Shown piece after piece: positions 62,603-64,000 of a DNA stretch of 64,000 nt. The DNA lies in the NCBI RefSeq assembly GCF_000717475.1, contig NZ_JPIK01000028.1, positions 1 to 64,000 of the forward strand, given 5' to 3'. Below the pieces are notes generated by a model, which was given only the letters and a program-made list of their open reading frames with translations, did not search any database and was not told where the DNA came from. The translations under genes and the position numbers were made by a program. The DNA comes from Desulfonatronum thiodismutans (GTDB taxonomy: Bacteria > Desulfobacterota > Desulfovibrionia > Desulfovibrionales > Desulfonatronaceae). Position 1 is the first letter of the stretch, and every line of letters starts with the position of its first letter.

Positions 62603-63173
62603 CCTTCTCCTCCTTCTTTTTTACTATATTAACAAGTTTGCCGATATTCCGCAATTCAGAAATTACGAAAGCTGTCAGGACGCCCTCGCTTCTTGACGAG
62701 CGGCTTTCCGATTTTTCAGACGCATCCTCTTTTTCGGACACCCCGAAATCCTAAGACGAATCATGACGGGCGACTTGTCCAAGGCACGGCTTTCGAGTAA
62801 CAATGGCAATCAGGAGTAAATCCGACGAGGAACACGGAATACAATCAGAACACGGCATACGGATTCAACAGGGCTCCTTCCTCATGTCGGTATCGAACGT
62901 CTTTTTTTCCGGACTGAAACCCGGCCCGCGAGGGGCATGTTGTTCGTGAACCATCTCGTTTTACTCATTCTTTCTTCGCCGATCAGCGACACAATTCAGG
63001 CACGCTTTTTGATAAGAGGACTGCGAACGTTCGCGGTTTTCTTCGGCTGAGGCCGGTCCGGGCTCGATTCGTCACTACGTTTCGGGCTAAAAGACGGGCT
63101 GAAGGCCGTTATACTTGGTGGAAGGCTTGCAGCCCCAGTTGTTGGATTAACTTTTTTCAAGGAGGAGTTGAAC
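62603..63173. other. Intergenic region between the PIN/AbrB module and lctP
   Basis: These 571 bases hold the promoters of the antitoxin (leftward) and lctP (rightward). The clearest signal is GGCACGCTTTTTG at 62999-63011. A 48-codon frame at 62803 (MAIRSKSDEEHGIQSEHGI...) has no ribosome site and is not called. The predicted lctP leader is about 150 bases long and unremarkable. Confidence 0.5.
62999..63011 (+). promoter_or_regulatory. Sigma-54-like promoter upstream of lctP
   Basis: GGCACGCTTTTTG, followed by AT, is identical over 13 bases to the motif before por (58114-58126), with the sigma-54 -24 element GGCACG and the same spacing to TTG. The -12 C is replaced, as at por. Confidence 0.5.
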
Positions 63174-64000
63174 ATGTCCGTTGGAGTCCTGGCACTTATC
63201 GCCGCGTTACCCATTGCCCTGGCCCTGGTGCTGATGGTCGGCTTTCGCTGGCCGGCCACCAAGGCCATGCCGTTGGCCTGGCTGGTCACGGCCGTGGCCG
63301 GCGTCGCCGTCTGGAGCCTTCCGGTCGGCTACGTCGCCGCGTTGTCCATTCAGGGCGTGATCACGGCCATCGGCATTTTGATCATCGTCTTCGGTGCAAT
63401 TCTCATTCTGCATACCCTGCGCGACTCCGGCGGCATGGAAACCATCCAGTGCGGCATGCAGAGCATTTCTCCGGACATGCGCGTGCAGGCCATCATCATC
63501 GGCTACCTGTTCGCGGCCTTCATCGAGGGCGCGGCGGGCTTCGGAACCCCCGCGGCCCTGGCCGCTCCGCTGCTCCTGGCCCTGGGCTTCCCGCCCCTGG
63601 CCGCCGCGGTCATCTGCCTGGTCTTCAACTCCTTCCCCGTCACCTTCGGCGCGGTGGGCACGCCGGTCATCATCGGCCTGACCTTCCTGCGCGACCTGGT
63701 GGGCGACGCCGTGGCCAGCGGGGCCGTGGGCGTGAACTTCACCAGCTATGAATCCTTCGGCATGCTCATCGGCCAGTGGGCCACCCTGATGCACCTGCCG
63801 ATGATCTTCATCCTGCCCATCTTCATGCTCGGCTTCATCTCTCGCTTTTTCGGCCCGAACCGCTCCTGGTCCGAAGGCTTCGGCGCCTGGAAATTCTGCG
63901 TCTTCGCCGCCGTGGCTTTCACCGTCCCCTACCTGATCTTCGCCTGGTTCCTGGGTCCGGAATTCCCATCCCTGATCGGCGGACTGGTCGGCCTGGGCGT
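63174..64000 (+). CDS. lctP: L-lactate permease (partial, cut by window end)
   Basis: This is a membrane lactate:proton symporter. Only the first 275 residues are in the window. There are at least seven hydrophobic segments, the first being VLALIAALPIALALVLMVGF. Conserved LctP stretches include GAILILHTLRDSGGMETI, YLFAAFIEGAAGFGTPAALA and VTFGAVGTPVIIGL. The ATG at 63174 has GGAGG upstream. In Desulfovibrio, por and lactate permease lie together in an organic-acid oxidation cluster, and the same pairing is seen here. The 3' part is beyond the window. Confidence 0.93.
   Translation, partial: MSVGVLALIAALPIALALVLMVGFRWPATKAMPLAWLVTAVAGVAVWSLPVGYVAALSIQGVITAIGILIIVFGAILILHTLRDSGGMETIQCGMQSISPDMRVQAIIIGYLFAAFIEGAAGFGTPAALAAPLLLALGFPPLAAAVICLVFNSFPVTFGAVGTPVIIGLTFLRDLVGDAVASGAVGVNFTSYESFGMLIGQWATLMHLPMIFILPIFMLGFISRFFGPNRSWSEGFGAWKFCVFAAVAFTVPYLIFAWFLGPEFPSLIGGLVGLG

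Noticed and set aside
62803..62949. 48-residue ORF in the lctP upstream region
   Set aside because: It has no ribosome site and contains simple internal repeats.

Overview
The window looks like chromosome from a GC-rich, lactate-oxidising, anaerobic member of the Desulfobacterota, probably Desulfovibrionales. The evidence is a pyruvate:ferredoxin oxidoreductase gene followed by a lactate permease, a DcrH-type chemoreceptor with a C-terminal hemerythrin domain, a split archaeal-type glutamate synthase, a PurS-PurL fusion, and many PAS-rich sensor kinases. This assignment is inference from gene content; no rRNA or tRNA gene was seen.

Layout. 1-900 is the right part of an IS3-family element. 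1022-13083 is a complete type I-G (formerly I-U) CRISPR-Cas locus on the + strand: cas3 (HD domain at the C-terminus), csb3/cas8u2, csb1/cas7, csb2/cas5-cas6, a Bro-N/DinD-like gene that is not a recognised cas gene, a cas4-cas1 fusion, cas2, a leader carrying a 28-codon ORF, and 31 repeats. The genes overlap or nearly touch, so the extra gene is translated as part of the operon. The distal end of the array cuts into a PIN-toxin gene whose AbrB antitoxin survives, and a YefM/YoeB module with a TGTACA operator follows.

14-22 kb holds a protein of unknown function, an M50/CBS membrane protease, a DEAD-box helicase, a GNAT-nitrilase fusion and topoisomerase III, with unusual CGAAAT hexamer repeats around the nitrilase gene. 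22-28 kb is a three-cistron glutamate synthase cluster. It contains two copies of an inverted-repeat element family whose loop is conserved although its stems differ; a third copy lies at 36.9 kb. 28-43 kb carries a second YefM/RelE module, purE, an HDAC-family deacetylase, a 3D-domain membrane protein, leucyl aminopeptidase, a CrcB fluoride channel, a large hybrid kinase, a second DEAD-box helicase, purSL and a polyprenyl synthase.

43-57.5 kb, all on the minus strand, is a sensory block: two chemoreceptors, CheW, an EAL-HDOD protein, an XRE-fused histidine kinase, and a kinase/receiver/HD-GYP operon. 58-64 kb is the pyruvate/lactate oxidation region: por, a PIN/AbrB toxin-antitoxin pair on the opposite strand, and lctP running off the window. 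The same sigma-54-like motif lies upstream of both por and lctP, suggesting co-regulation.
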